From positions 1 to 56,155 of the forward strand of contig URUK01000016.1 in assembly GCA_900551055.1 (NCBI GenBank): 56,155 bases of DNA. The letters are read 5' to 3'. Shown here in pieces: positions 1 through 8,263 of this stretch (its first letter is position 1; each line of letters starts with the position of its first letter). The notes below the pieces were generated by a model. That model was not told where the DNA came from. It saw only the letters and a list, made by a program, of their open reading frames with translations, and searched no databases. This DNA is from an uncultured Prevotella sp. GTDB taxonomy: Bacteria > Bacteroidota > Bacteroidia > Bacteroidales > Bacteroidaceae. The translations under genes were made by a program, and so were the position numbers.

Positions 1-53
1 ATTTTGTACGATTTTATAATCCTTTTCTCATCCAACAAAACTGCGGATGAACC

Positions 54-164
54 CAAAAGACGGCCTTTCACGTTGCGAAAGGCAACATATCGCACGCTAA
101 AAGGCCACCTTTTACAGCGTAAAAGATGGCCTTTTGCAAACCCGTTGATTGTCAGGCGGTTATG
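54..164. repeat. Phased GGCC array, copy 1
   Basis: Four units of about 15 bp (AAA-GACGGCC-TTT type) have heptamer centres at 62, 84, 106 and 128, exactly 22 bp apart. The second unit is decayed. A TGATTGTCA palindrome follows, centred at 150, again 22 bp on. The last two units are opposite in orientation and can fold into a hairpin with a 7-nt loop. The array lies beyond the 3' end of the glycoside hydrolase gene, so a terminator role is possible. Confidence 0.85.
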
Positions 165-211
165 AATGGCTGCAAGTCTGACTTGCAGCCGTTGCTTTTT
201 TACTCAATGTT

Positions 212-2602
212 TCACTTCACCGTGATGGGCAGTACGGCGTCAGGCAGGCCGTCTGCGCTTACCGTCAGCGTGGCCGTGCCGGGCTGTTTGCCTTCTACGA
301 TGACAACTAACTGACCGTTGAACAGCGGCATGCGGCGCGAGTTGAACGTGACAAGAGACGTTGCGTCGCCGTTGCATACCGCGCGGAACGTGCCTGCGCC
401 CTCAACGTTGAACGACAGTTCATTGTCCGCCGTTAGGCATGGCGTGCCGTCCTTGTCGACCATCGTCACCGTGACGAACGACAGGTCGTGCCCCTGTGAG
501 GATATTGTCTGCCTGTCGGCCTTCAGCTCAAGGCGTGCCGGTGCGCCTGCCGTCTTCACCGTAAGCGTGTCGGCTGCGCGCCCCTTGTCGTCATACGCCA
601 CTACGGTAAGCTCTCCCGGCTGGTACACCACGTCGTTCCAGCGCAGGCGGAAGCGGTCGAGGCGCGACTTCTTGTCGTATGTCCTGCGGCCCTGGCTCTT
701 GCCGTTTACAAAGAGTTCGGCCTCCGGGTACGACGTGTAGCAGTACACGGGAGTAACCTCTCCCTCACGTCCCGGCCACGTCCAGTGGGGCACAAGGTGC
801 AGCGTAGGCGCGTCTTTGCGCCAGTGGCTGCGGTAAAGCCAGTAGCGGTCCTTGGGCAGTCCGGCCAAATCGCATATCCCGAAGTAGCTCGAACGTGAAG
901 GCCAGTACTCGTTATAGGGCGACGGTTCGCCTAAGTAATCATACCCAGTCCATACAAACTCGCCGATAGTCCACTTGCGGTCTTCCTGCATAGCCCAGTC
1001 ATCGTCGGGCAAGTTGCTCCACGGGCAGCTCTCCGTGTCGTAGCCGTTGCACTGCCCGTCGGCGTAGGTCGTGTCGTTCGACGCTATTACAGGGAACTTG
1101 TAAACGCCTCGCGAGCTTACCGTCGAGGCCGTTTCGCTGCCCAAGAGGAAGCCCTGCGGCAGCTGCTTGAACGAGCTGTCGTACTTGTGCAGGCGGTAGT
1201 TGAGGCCGGGTACGTCCATCACTTGCAGGAAACCTGACTTCAGCGCGTCGTCGGGCTTGTCGACACCCTGCGTCACCGGGCGCGTAGGGTCAAGCTTGTG
1301 GCACAGGTCTTGCAGGTGTCGGGCTATCTCGCGGCCCTCTTCGCTCCACTGTTCGGGTATCTCGTTGCCGATGCTCCACATTATGATAGAGGGGTGGTTG
1401 CGGTGGTTGAGCACGAGGTTGGTTATGTCGCGGTCGCTCCATTCCTTGAAGAAGCGCGCGTATCCGTTCTTGCATTTGGGGTAAATCCACATGTCAAAGC
1501 TCTCGGCCATCACCATTACGCCCATCGAGTCGCACACGTCCATCTGCATGGTCGAGGGCATGTTGTGGGCGGTACGTATGGCGTCGCAGCCCATTTCCTT
1601 CATTGTGCGTATGCGGTGGATGAACGCCGCCTTGTTCTCTGCCGCTCCGAGAGGGCCGAGGTCGTGGTGAAGGCACACGCCTTTTATCTTCCTGCTCTGG
1701 CCGTTAAGGCGGAAGCCGTGCTTCGCCGACACGTCAACGGTGCGTATGCCCACGCGCTTCGTTACCGCGTCAACCTGCCTGCCGCCTGCCGATACGGCGG
1801 TTGTGAGGGTGTAGAGATAAGGCGACTCGGGCGACCACAGTTGCGGATTGTTAACCTCTCCGGTCACGGTCGCGCGTCCGTCAGAGGCGTTTACGGGCTG
1901 CGTGGCCTCGTAGACGGTGTTGCCAGACTTGTCTTTCAGGGTGAATGTTACGGCCAGCCCGTCGGCGTTGTCATATCCTGTGACCTGTGCCGAGATGCCC
2001 ACCGTGGCTTTCTTTGCCGATATTTTGTCGGTGCGGAACCATCCTCCCCAGTCGTCCAAGCGCGTCTTCGGGGTTATGATGAGCTTCACGGGGCGGTATA
2101 TTCCGCCGCCGGGATACCATCGGCTGCTCTCCTCCACGTTGTTGAGGTCTACCTCGAGGATGTTGCGTCCGGGCTTTACGAAGGGCGTTGCATCCACCCG
2201 GAAGGCGTTGTAACCATACGCCCAGCGGCCTGCCTCCTTGCCGTTCACCTTGACAACGGGCTCGCTCATCGCGCCGTCGAAGCGCAGTTCAACGTGGCCG
2301 TAGCCTTCGGGAATGTCGATGTATGTCTTGTAGTAGCCTTCGCCTATCCACGGCAGCGCGCCCGAACGGCCCGACTTTTCGGTGGCTTCGGTCTCTCCGT
2401 CCTGCTCGATGGCTACGGTCTGGAGGTCCCATTTCTTGTCAAACGGCCCGTTGATGGCCCAGTCGTGGGGCACGCTCACCTGTTGCCAAGTGAGCTTGTC
2501 GCGCGTGAACAGCCAGTCTTCGGCCAGCACTCTCTCGTTCCTCTGCTGCGCGTTGCATGTAGCCGCGCCTGCGAGGAGCATGGTGAATAACAGTTTTCTC
2601 AT
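212..2602 (-). CDS. Glycoside hydrolase family 2 (beta-galactosidase-like), secreted
   Basis: A 796-residue exported glycosidase. I chose the internal ATG at 2602 because it starts a clean signal peptide (MRKLLFTMLLAGAATCNAQQ); an upstream ATG at 2656 would add 18 non-signal residues. After the sugar-binding jelly roll and Ig-like domains comes the TIM barrel. It holds the acid/base glutamate in WSIGNEIPEQ (about Glu414) and a likely nucleophile in GSETAS (about Glu490). The C-terminal part, with APTLHLVPHW and YTSYPEAELFVNGKS, matches the DUF4982 and Ig-like tail of Bacteroidetes GH2 enzymes. It stands alone with its own upstream promoter-like box and no SusCD pair, so the substrate is not shown. 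Removal of beta-linked galactose or a related sugar from plant or host glycans in the periplasm is the family expectation. Confidence 0.93.
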   Translation of the reverse strand: MRKLLFTMLLAGAATCNAQQRNERVLAEDWLFTRDKLTWQQVSVPHDWAINGPFDKKWDLQTVAIEQDGETEATEKSGRSGALPWIGEGYYKTYIDIPEGYGHVELRFDGAMSEPVVKVNGKEAGRWAYGYNAFRVDATPFVKPGRNILEVDLNNVEESSRWYPGGGIYRPVKLIITPKTRLDDWGGWFRTDKISAKKATVGISAQVTGYDNADGLAVTFTLKDKSGNTVYEATQPVNASDGRATVTGEVNNPQLWSPESPYLYTLTTAVSAGGRQVDAVTKRVGIRTVDVSAKHGFRLNGQSRKIKGVCLHHDLGPLGAAENKAAFIHRIRTMKEMGCDAIRTAHNMPSTMQMDVCDSMGVMVMAESFDMWIYPKCKNGYARFFKEWSDRDITNLVLNHRNHPSIIMWSIGNEIPEQWSEEGREIARHLQDLCHKLDPTRPVTQGVDKPDDALKSGFLQVMDVPGLNYRLHKYDSSFKQLPQGFLLGSETASTVSSRGVYKFPVIASNDTTYADGQCNGYDTESCPWSNLPDDDWAMQEDRKWTIGEFVWTGYDYLGEPSPYNEYWPSRSSYFGICDLAGLPKDRYWLYRSHWRKDAPTLHLVPHWTWPGREGEVTPVYCYTSYPEAELFVNGKSQGRRTYDKKSRLDRFRLRWNDVVYQPGELTVVAYDDKGRAADTLTVKTAGAPARLELKADRQTISSQGHDLSFVTVTMVDKDGTPCLTADNELSFNVEGAGTFRAVCNGDATSLVTFNSRRMPLFNGQLVVIVEGKQPGTATLTVSADGLPDAVLPITVK

Positions 2603-2683
2603 GTTCGTGTATGTTTGTTGATAATGTATTCCGAATTTGTTGTGGCAAAGTTTCATTGTCGGCGCAACCGCACTTTCTGCTCA

Positions 2684-2691
2684 CAAAGTTA
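2684..2691 (-). promoter_or_regulatory. Putative -7 box for the GH2 gene
   Basis: TAACTTTG on the minus strand matches the Bacteroidetes TAnnTTTG -7 element. It lies about 80 bp before the chosen start codon. No clear TTG sits at the -33 position, so this is a moderate call. Confidence 0.5.
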
Positions 2692-2714
2692 CGCTTTTTT
2701 GCCGGAATAACTTT

Positions 2715-2827
2715 ATTGAATTAAGAATTAAGAGTTAAGAATTAAGAAAATATGCTTGCCTTTATGAATACCTACCCATGAACAAAGCATATTTTCTTAA
2801 TTCTTAACTCTTAATTCTTAATTCAAT
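2715..2827. repeat. Perfect 43-bp inverted repeat
   Basis: The arms at 2715-2757 and 2785-2827 are exact reverse complements over 43 bp, with a 27-nt loop. Each arm is built from near-tandem TTAAGAATTAAGAG-type words and ends in an AAGCAT core next to the loop. It abuts the phased array that begins at 2828. The stem is far longer than an intrinsic terminator needs and carries no gene. Confidence 0.95.
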
Positions 2828-2933
2828 ATGCCACCTTTCGCATTGCAAAAGACGGTCTTTTGCACGCTAAAAGGCCACCTTTTACAGCGTAAAAGGTGGC
2901 CTTTTGTAACCCCATTGATTATCAGGCAGTTAC
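2828..2933. repeat. Phased GGCC array, copy 2
   Basis: Unit centres lie at 2832, 2854, 2876 and 2898, exactly 22 bp apart, and a TGATTATCA palindrome is centred at 2920, another 22 bp on. Units three and four (AAAAGGCCACCTTTT and AAAAGGTGGCCTTTT) form a perfect 15-bp stem with the loop ACAGCGT. The rest of the stretch between 2603 and 3091 holds the promoter box, the 43-bp inverted repeat, a CCTCCC element (about 2967-3000) and a TTAACTCC-type repeat. Confidence 0.9.
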
Positions 2934-3002
2934 CATTTGGCTTTAACTCCTTAGCGAACGGAGTGAAGCCCCTCCCTAACCCTCCCGAGGGAGGGAATAT
3001 AG

Positions 3003-3087
3003 ATAGGGACTAATAATAAAGGTAATGGCTTTAACTTCTAAGCGAACGGAGTGAGCGTTAACTTCTTTAACTCCTTTAACTCCTAAT
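3003..3087. repeat. AAGGTAATGGCTTTAACTTC repeat
   Basis: The stretch around 3003-3045 is nearly identical, in reverse complement, to 13089-13127: both read GAAGTTAAAGCC(A/G)TTACC, then a TTATTAG(T)CCTA-like end. It also contains AAGCGAACGGAGTGAGCGTTAAC, which recurs in altered form at 55341 and 56127. It is intergenic and has no coding potential. Confidence 0.75.
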
Positions 3088-3106
3088 AAAATCACTTTGT
3101 GATTTT
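3088..3106. terminator. Small inverted repeat over the GIN gene stop codon
   Basis: AAAATCAC-TTT-GTGATTTT is an 8-bp perfect inverted repeat that overlaps the stop codon of the minus-strand lipoprotein gene. It could act as a terminator, but it has no GC-rich stem, so the call is weak. Confidence 0.35.
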
Positions 3107-3856
3107 TACCGTTCCCGACCCTGCGACTGACTGTTCGCACTCGCCGACGCGTCCGCTGATGGCGATGTCGCCCGAGCCTGCTATCGCGCAGTTCGCCTTA
3201 CCGATGTCGGCGCGTGTCACGCTGATGTCGCCCGACCCGGCGATGCTGCCTGTGAAGTTGGCTGACTTGATGCCGTCAATGGCGACACCGCCCGACCCGG
3301 CGATGCTGAACTCCGTCTTTTGGGCTTCAACTCCGCTTGTTTGCGCGTCGCCCGAACCGGCAATGCTCACGTCTAATGCGTCTGTCTTGATGCCGTTCAC
3401 CTTGATGTCGCCGCTCCCGGCGATGTTCAGTGCCAGCGTTTTCGAACTGATGCCGCGCTCTGCGGTGAAGTCGCCCGAGCCTTTAAGGTTCACTTCGGCA
3501 AGCGTCGGGGCGGTTATGTACACGTCGATGTCGTACTTGTCTTCGCCCTTGATACCCTTGTTGTTCGCCATATACAAGGTCAGCGTGGTACCGTCGCCTT
3601 GCACAATGGTGCGCCTTATGCTGGCCGTGTCGCCCTTGAGGGCAATCGCGAAGGTGTCGCCCGGCGTGTAGTAGACGTCCATGCTGCCGTTGGCGGTCAC
3701 CTTGGTGAAGCCTTTTGCCGCCGCGCTGTCGGCCGCCTTCACTGCCGCCTCGGCGCTTTCCGCCGGTTCAAAACTGTTGTCTGTTCCGTTGATTCTGAAC
3801 ATGCACGACGACAGAAGCATGGCCGCCGCTGCAAAGATTGATAAGTTTCGTTTCAT
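3092..3856 (-). CDS. Lipoprotein with GIN (DUF2807) beta-helix domain
   Basis: A 254-residue protein of the putative autotransporter adhesin head GIN domain family. The start at 3856 gives a lipoprotein signal (MKRNLSIFAAAAMLLSSC); the open frame further upstream runs into GACAAG repeat DNA and is not used. From about residue 110 the chain carries repeated IAGSGDI/LKGSGDF motifs about 18-20 residues apart, as expected for a right-handed beta-helix. It is the last gene of a long minus-strand run ending with a TolC-like gene, from which repeat DNA separates it. It probably sits on the periplasmic or outer face of the envelope. Its substrate and role are unknown. Confidence 0.85.
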   Translation of the reverse strand: MKRNLSIFAAAAMLLSSCMFRINGTDNSFEPAESAEAAVKAADSAAAKGFTKVTANGSMDVYYTPGDTFAIALKGDTASIRRTIVQGDGTTLTLYMANNKGIKGEDKYDIDVYITAPTLAEVNLKGSGDFTAERGISSKTLALNIAGSGDIKVNGIKTDALDVSIAGSGDAQTSGVEAQKTEFSIAGSGGVAIDGIKSANFTGSIAGSGDISVTRADIGKANCAIAGSGDIAISGRVGECEQSVAGSGTVKITK

Positions 3857-3871
3857 TGCTTTATTTGTTTT

Positions 3872-4078
3872 TTTAGTTGACAAGTGACGAGATACGAGTT
3901 GACAAGGTGAATTTTGTTTAGTTGACAAGATACAAGGGACGAGTTGACAAGGTGATTTGCCTCATCTGCTTGTGTCTTGTTGCTTGTCCACTTGTATCTT
4001 GTTACTCGTTCACTTGTGTCTTGTTCCTTGTTGACTCGTTTCTAATTCCTCGTTGACTTGTCTGCTCGTCCCTTGTCA
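3872..4078. repeat. GACAAG-type repeat, long degenerate inverted repeat
   Basis: Purine-rich words (GTTGACAAG, GATACAAGGGACGAG) fill the left half. Their pyrimidine-rich complements (CTTGTCCACTTGTATCTTG) fill the right half, around a core GGTGATTTGCCTC. It occupies most of the gap between the TolC-like and GIN genes. Similar copies lie at 6688-6722 (half), 26211-26309 and 35825-35925. Confidence 0.75.
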
Positions 4079-4084
4079 CTGAAC

Positions 4085-5416
4085 TCAAAAATTGAGTTCG
4101 CGGCCACGGTAGAAGTCGATAAGACTTGTGTCATACATGTATTCATACTTGGCCCGTGCAAGGTCGCTCTCGGCCTTAAGCCAGTTGTTCTTGGCCTCGT
4201 TGAACTCCGTTATGTTCGCCTTGCCGTACTCGTATTTGGCCGCCGTCAGGTCGAAGGCCGCCTTGTTGCTGCGTGCCGCCTCGCTGCTGCTGGCGTATTG
4301 GGCGCGCGCCGCCACGGCGTTATAGTACGCCTGCTGTATTTCCTGGTACAGGTTCTTCTTTACGTTGTCCAGCTGCAGCTGCTGCGTTTCGCGGTTCAGG
4401 CGTGCCGTGCGGATGCTGTTGCGCGTCTCAAGTCGGTTGAATATTGGTATGCTAAGGCTCAGGCCGATGTATTGGCTGAAGTTGTTGCGCATCTGCCGGG
4501 CGAAGCTTTCGTTGTCAATTCCGCTCATGGTGTAATAGTTAGAGCCTATTCCGGCGTTGAAAGAGAGCGTCGGCCACAGTGCGCTTTGCGCGAGCTTGAT
4601 GTTTGTCTCGGCACCTTTCAGGCGCAGGGTCTCGGCCTTTACCTCGGGTTTGAACGTCAGTGCTTCCTGGAAAATCTCGTCGGGCAGGGGCAGGGTGGTG
4701 GCGTTGCCTATGGCGATGGCCGCCGTGTCGGGGCGCACAATGGCAAAACCCTCGGGCGTGGAAAGTTCCAACAGCTGGGCGAGCGACAGCAAGGCAAGGC
4801 GGTAGTCGTTGTCGGCCTGCGTCAGGGTTAGGCGGCTTTGGGCGAGAGTGGCCTCCTGCTGCGCCACTTCCACTCCGCTGGCCTTGCCCGTGCGGTACAT
4901 CTCGCGCAGGCGTTCCACCTGCATCGAATCGATGTCAATCTGCCTCTGTGCCACGTCGCGCAGTTCAAGGTCGTAAAGAATCTGCACGTATGCCTGAGCC
5001 ACCTGCACGCTGACGTCGTCGCGGGCCTTGTCAAGGTCGGCGGTGGCGGCCTCGAGGTTCAGCTTGTTCAGCTCTATTGTGCGCGGTATGCGGAAGCCGG
5101 TGAACAGCGGAACGGTTGTGCCGAGCGACAGCGAAGTGCTGCTTGTGTTCTGGTTGGAGTATGTGTTTTCAGCCGTAAGGCCGCGTCCGAACGACCAGTT
5201 TTGCGCCGCCGAGGCGTTCAGGTCGGGCAGACGGCTGTTCCTGGCGGTGCTCAGTTCCACCTCGCTTTGCCGCCTCGTAACGTCCTGTTGCTTTACGGTT
5301 ATGTTGTTTTCCAGCGCGTAGTCGATGCACTGTCGCAACGTCCATTCCTTCGGCTGCTGTGCCGATGCGGCCAAAGAGCCGAGCAGGAACGATAAGGTAA
5401 ATATGATGCGATACAT
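4085..5416 (-). CDS. TolC-family outer membrane efflux protein
   Basis: A 443-residue outer-membrane channel. The start at 5416 gives the signal peptide MYRIIFTLSFLLGSLAASAQ; the longer open frame upstream is array repeat DNA. The mature protein starts WTLRQCIDYALENNITVKQQ, the usual opening of Bacteroidetes OEP proteins. It carries the two homologous coiled-coil/barrel halves of the family, with long heptad stretches rich in Ala, Gln and Leu. It lies downstream of the adaptor gene and two ABC permeases, so it should form the outer-membrane exit of a tripartite MacAB-like pump. No export substrate can be read from the sequence. Confidence 0.92.
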   Translation of the reverse strand: MYRIIFTLSFLLGSLAASAQQPKEWTLRQCIDYALENNITVKQQDVTRRQSEVELSTARNSRLPDLNASAAQNWSFGRGLTAENTYSNQNTSSTSLSLGTTVPLFTGFRIPRTIELNKLNLEAATADLDKARDDVSVQVAQAYVQILYDLELRDVAQRQIDIDSMQVERLREMYRTGKASGVEVAQQEATLAQSRLTLTQADNDYRLALLSLAQLLELSTPEGFAIVRPDTAAIAIGNATTLPLPDEIFQEALTFKPEVKAETLRLKGAETNIKLAQSALWPTLSFNAGIGSNYYTMSGIDNESFARQMRNNFSQYIGLSLSIPIFNRLETRNSIRTARLNRETQQLQLDNVKKNLYQEIQQAYYNAVAARAQYASSSEAARSNKAAFDLTAAKYEYGKANITEFNEAKNNWLKAESDLARAKYEYMYDTSLIDFYRGRELNF

Positions 5417-5442
5417 TGTTTTATTTGGTGTTTGTAAGTGGT

Positions 5443-5545
5443 TGATAGCCAAGGTGTTTCCAATATGCCACCTTTTGGCTTGCAATTGATGGCCTTTTGC
5501 GTTGCAATTGATGGCCTTTTGCATTGCAATTTGCCACCTTTTACA
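5443..5545. repeat. Phased GGCC array, copy 3
   Basis: Unit centres lie at 5469, 5491, 5513 and 5535, each 22 bp apart (TGCCACC, GATGGCC, GATGGCC, TGCCACC). A TGATAGCCA motif is centred at 5447, 22 bp before the first unit. The array sits between the adaptor and TolC-like genes, so transcription of the pump operon would have to read through it. Confidence 0.85.
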
Positions 5546-5580
5546 TTCTCCCTCCCCACGGGGAGGGACGGGGAGGGGGC

Positions 5581-6681
5581 TTATTCGCTCACTTTCTGCG
5601 GTCCTCTTACCTTTTCGGTCTTCTTCAGTCCGCTCTTTATTTCTATGTTCACGCCGTCGCTGAGACCCGTAGTCACCTTCCGCCGCTCGTAAGTCTTGTC
5701 CTCGCCGGTGCCTTTCACTATATAAATATATGTGTCCTCGCCGCTGAACTCGATGGAGCTCTCCGGCACGGTGAGCACGTTTTTCGCGCTTTCAAGCACT
5801 ATTTCGGCGTTCGCGCTGTAGCCGGAGCGGATTTCATTGCCCGTAGGAACGGTGACGGCGGCTTTTATCTCAAACTGGTTCGCGCCGTTATTGTCGGTGG
5901 CTTTGGGCGATATGTATTCCAAGGAAGCGTTGAACTTGAGGTTCTGCAGCGCGCCGATGGTTATCTTCATGGCCATCCCAGGCACCAGTTGTCCTACCTC
6001 CGTCTCGTCTATGTTGCCCTTGAAGATAAGGTCGCTCATGTCCGCAACCGTCGCGATTGTCGTTCCGTCGTTGAACGTGTTGCTTAGGATTACCGAGTTG
6101 CCGACCTTCACCGGTACGTCCAATATGAGGCCGCTGATGGTTGAACGGATGAGCGTGCTGCTTGCGCTTGCATTGCTCCTGGACACTCCGTCGCGCACAA
6201 CTTCAAGCGCGTCGATGGCCGCCGTCTTCTCCTCCTGTGCCTGTTCGAGAGCTTGGCGCACGTTGTCGTACTCTTCGGCGCTAACCAACTGCTTGTCGTA
6301 CAGCTGCTTTTCGCGCCCGTGGTTCACCTCCGCCTGTTTCAGGTTGATTTCCGCCAGGCGCACGCGGGCTTCCGCAGAGCTGAGCTGTCCCATGTCAGGT
6401 ATGACCTTGACCTTGGCAATCACCTCGCCGGCTTGCACCGTTTCGCCGGCTTCCTTGTAGATTTCGGTGATGATGCCGCTGATTTGCGGCTTCACTTCCA
6501 CTTCGTCGCGAGGTTCTATCGAGCCTGTTATCACCGTGGTCTTGCTGATGTCCGACACCTTCGGTGTGAACTCGTCGTAAGTCACAGGCTGTGGCTTCGA
6601 CTTCTGGTAGAGGAACACGAACGTGCCGATAAACACCAGGGCGATTAACGCCGCGACAATGATTTTCAAGTACTTTTTCAT
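5581..6681 (-). CDS. Efflux periplasmic adaptor (MacA/HlyD-like membrane fusion protein)
   Basis: A 366-residue periplasmic adaptor anchored by one N-terminal segment (MKKYLKIIVAALIALVFIGTFVFLY). It has a barrel-sandwich half (PQISGIITEIYKEAGETVQAGEVIAKV), an alpha-hairpin coiled coil at about residues 95-175, the returning lipoyl half (IRSTISGLILDVPVKVGNSV), and beta-barrel and membrane-proximal domains. It should link the ABC permeases encoded just upstream to the TolC-like channel encoded downstream. A CCTCCC repeat begins immediately at its stop codon. Confidence 0.93.
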   Translation of the reverse strand: MKKYLKIIVAALIALVFIGTFVFLYQKSKPQPVTYDEFTPKVSDISKTTVITGSIEPRDEVEVKPQISGIITEIYKEAGETVQAGEVIAKVKVIPDMGQLSSAEARVRLAEINLKQAEVNHGREKQLYDKQLVSAEEYDNVRQALEQAQEEKTAAIDALEVVRDGVSRSNASASSTLIRSTISGLILDVPVKVGNSVILSNTFNDGTTIATVADMSDLIFKGNIDETEVGQLVPGMAMKITIGALQNLKFNASLEYISPKATDNNGANQFEIKAAVTVPTGNEIRSGYSANAEIVLESAKNVLTVPESSIEFSGEDTYIYIVKGTGEDKTYERRKVTTGLSDGVNIEIKSGLKKTEKVRGPQKVSE

Positions 6682-6687
6682 GTTTTG

Positions 6688-6722
6688 TTAGTTGACAAGT
6701 TACGGGCAGACAAGTAGACAAG
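6688..6722. repeat. GACAAG-type half repeat
   Basis: GTTGACAAGTTACGGGCAGA and following bases, ending AAGGTGATTTCCTC, match the left arm and core of the repeat at 3872-4078 without a full right arm. A TATGAATTATTAATTATGAATTATG tract, another arm flavour, follows at about 6760-6784, next to the permease stop codon. Confidence 0.6.
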
Positions 6723-6790
6723 GTGATTTCCTCATGTCGTTTGTATCTATCCGCCCAATTATGAATTATTAATTATGAATTATGCATTGG

Positions 6791-8035
6791 TTATTCGTCT
6801 CTCATTGCGTCGACGGGCTTTATGCTCATGGCTCTCAATGCCGGGGCGAGACCTGCCAGAACGCCGAGCACTGCGAGCAGGGCTGTTGCGCCGACTGCCG
6901 TCCAGAACTGCACCTGGAAGTGCGCCGCGACTATCCCGTCGGTAGTATTTCCAAGCTCAAGCATCTCGAGTACCATCACGGCAAACAGTATTCCGCTCAT
7001 TCCGGCGACCGCAGTGAGCATCACGCTTTCGGCTATTATCTGTCCGAGGATGTTCTTCGGCGTTGCGCCTATTGCCCGGCGGATGCCTATCTCGGTAGTC
7101 CTCTCACGCACGGTCACCATCATTATGTTGCTCACTCCTATGGCTCCAGCCAGCAATGTGCCGATGCCTACGAGCAGGATGAGGAAGTTCACGCCAGTGA
7201 AAAGATTGTCGAGCATGCCGAAAAGCACTTCGGTGTTGAACACGGTGACGGCCTTTTCGTCCGTAGGGTCAATGCTGTGGGCCTTCGCTATAACGCCGCG
7301 CATCTTCTGTGTGATGCTGCTCATGGTTACGCCTGGCTTCGCAGTGACGCATATCAGGTGGACGCTGTCGCCCAAGGCGTAGGCCTGCTGCATCATCGTC
7401 AGCGGCACCATGACCGACGTTTCGTTCCTTCCGTTGACGCTCATGTTGCCCACGCTGTAGTCGACTCCCACCACATCGTAGTATATGTCGTCAACGCAGA
7501 TGCGCTTGCCGCACGGGTCTCCGCCTCCCGGAAACAGCTCCTTGTACACCCGTTTGCCTATAACGCACACCTTACGGTTCTGCTTTACGTCCATGTCGTT
7601 AATGTAACGGCCATAGAAAAGTTGCGGAGTCTCTACGTTCTGGTAGTCGGGCAGCAGTCCCTTCATCGTGCAGTTGGTCTTCCGGTCGTCGTAAGTGGCG
7701 CTTCCACCCCAGTGCGACAGCATGGGTGAGACGGTCTCCAGCTCGGGCACATAGTGCTTCAGGCGTTCCACGTCGTTGTAAACCATGCTCCACTGGCGTT
7801 CCTTCCGGAAGCCGGCGTATGGCTTTGTGGTGGGCTGTGCGAAGATGATTGCCGAGTTGGTGGCAAAGCCTTCGAAGTTGTTTTGCAGCAGTTGCTTCAG
7901 TCCCTGGCCGCCGCCGAGCAGCGCGACGAGCATGAACACGCCCCAGAACACGCCGAAGCCGGTGAGGAAGCTGCGCGTCTTGTTCCTCGTCAGGGTGTCA
8001 AGTATCTCGCGAAATCTGTCAATGTCGAATTTCAT
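6791..8035 (-). CDS. ABC transporter permease, MacB/FtsX type
   Basis: A 414-residue FtsX-family permease. The start at 8035 (MKFDIDRFREILDTLTRNK) follows an amphipathic N-terminus typical of the family; upstream codons are repeat DNA. It has one transmembrane helix at about residues 22-45, then a large periplasmic MacB_PCD domain. Three C-terminal helices sit around the conserved RERTTEIGIRRAIGATPKNI loop, the coupling site for the ATPase. It has no nucleotide-binding domain of its own. It is homologous to the next permease upstream (8264-9523), so the two probably pair as a heterodimer served by the separate ATPase at 9839-10558. Confidence 0.92.
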   Translation of the reverse strand: MKFDIDRFREILDTLTRNKTRSFLTGFGVFWGVFMLVALLGGGQGLKQLLQNNFEGFATNSAIIFAQPTTKPYAGFRKERQWSMVYNDVERLKHYVPELETVSPMLSHWGGSATYDDRKTNCTMKGLLPDYQNVETPQLFYGRYINDMDVKQNRKVCVIGKRVYKELFPGGGDPCGKRICVDDIYYDVVGVDYSVGNMSVNGRNETSVMVPLTMMQQAYALGDSVHLICVTAKPGVTMSSITQKMRGVIAKAHSIDPTDEKAVTVFNTEVLFGMLDNLFTGVNFLILLVGIGTLLAGAIGVSNIMMVTVRERTTEIGIRRAIGATPKNILGQIIAESVMLTAVAGMSGILFAVMVLEMLELGNTTDGIVAAHFQVQFWTAVGATALLAVLGVLAGLAPALRAMSIKPVDAMRDE

Positions 8036-8046
8036 ATTTTTATTTT

Positions 8047-8256
8047 TAGGAGGGGAGGAGTAAGGAGTGAAGGAGTAAGTAGAAATGCTTTGTCGCACAA
8101 CTGCTTATATTTTTTCCTTCAGACAGACTCCTCTCCTTATGTTTTTCTCCTTAAATTATTTAATCATATGTACTTACTCCTTCTCTCCTTTACTCCTTAC
8201 TACTTACCCAAATCTCCTTACTCCTTACTCCTTCTCTCCTTTACTCCTTACTCCTC
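8047..8256. repeat. GGAGTAAGG-type hairpin element
   Basis: The left arm (about 8047-8085, GGAGGGGAGGAGTAAGGAG onwards) ends in the core AGTAGAAATGCTTTG. The right arm is extended and partly duplicated (about 8170-8256, ACTTACTCCTTCTCTCC and repeats of it). It fills the gap between the two permease genes. Confidence 0.75.
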
Positions 8257-8263
8257 AAAAAAA

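Noticed and set aside
1298..2590. 430-codon open frame on the plus strand opposite the glycoside hydrolase
   Set aside because: It is the antisense shadow of a clear GH2 gene; composition is Ala/Val/His-rich and no domain is recognisable. The same holds for long plus-strand frames opposite the ABC permeases and the outer-membrane barrel.
2828..2933. CRISPR-like array (regular short units with spacers)
   Set aside because: Units are only about 15 bp, flip orientation, number four in every copy, and have 7-bp linkers. No cas gene is present. The regularity is real but not CRISPR.
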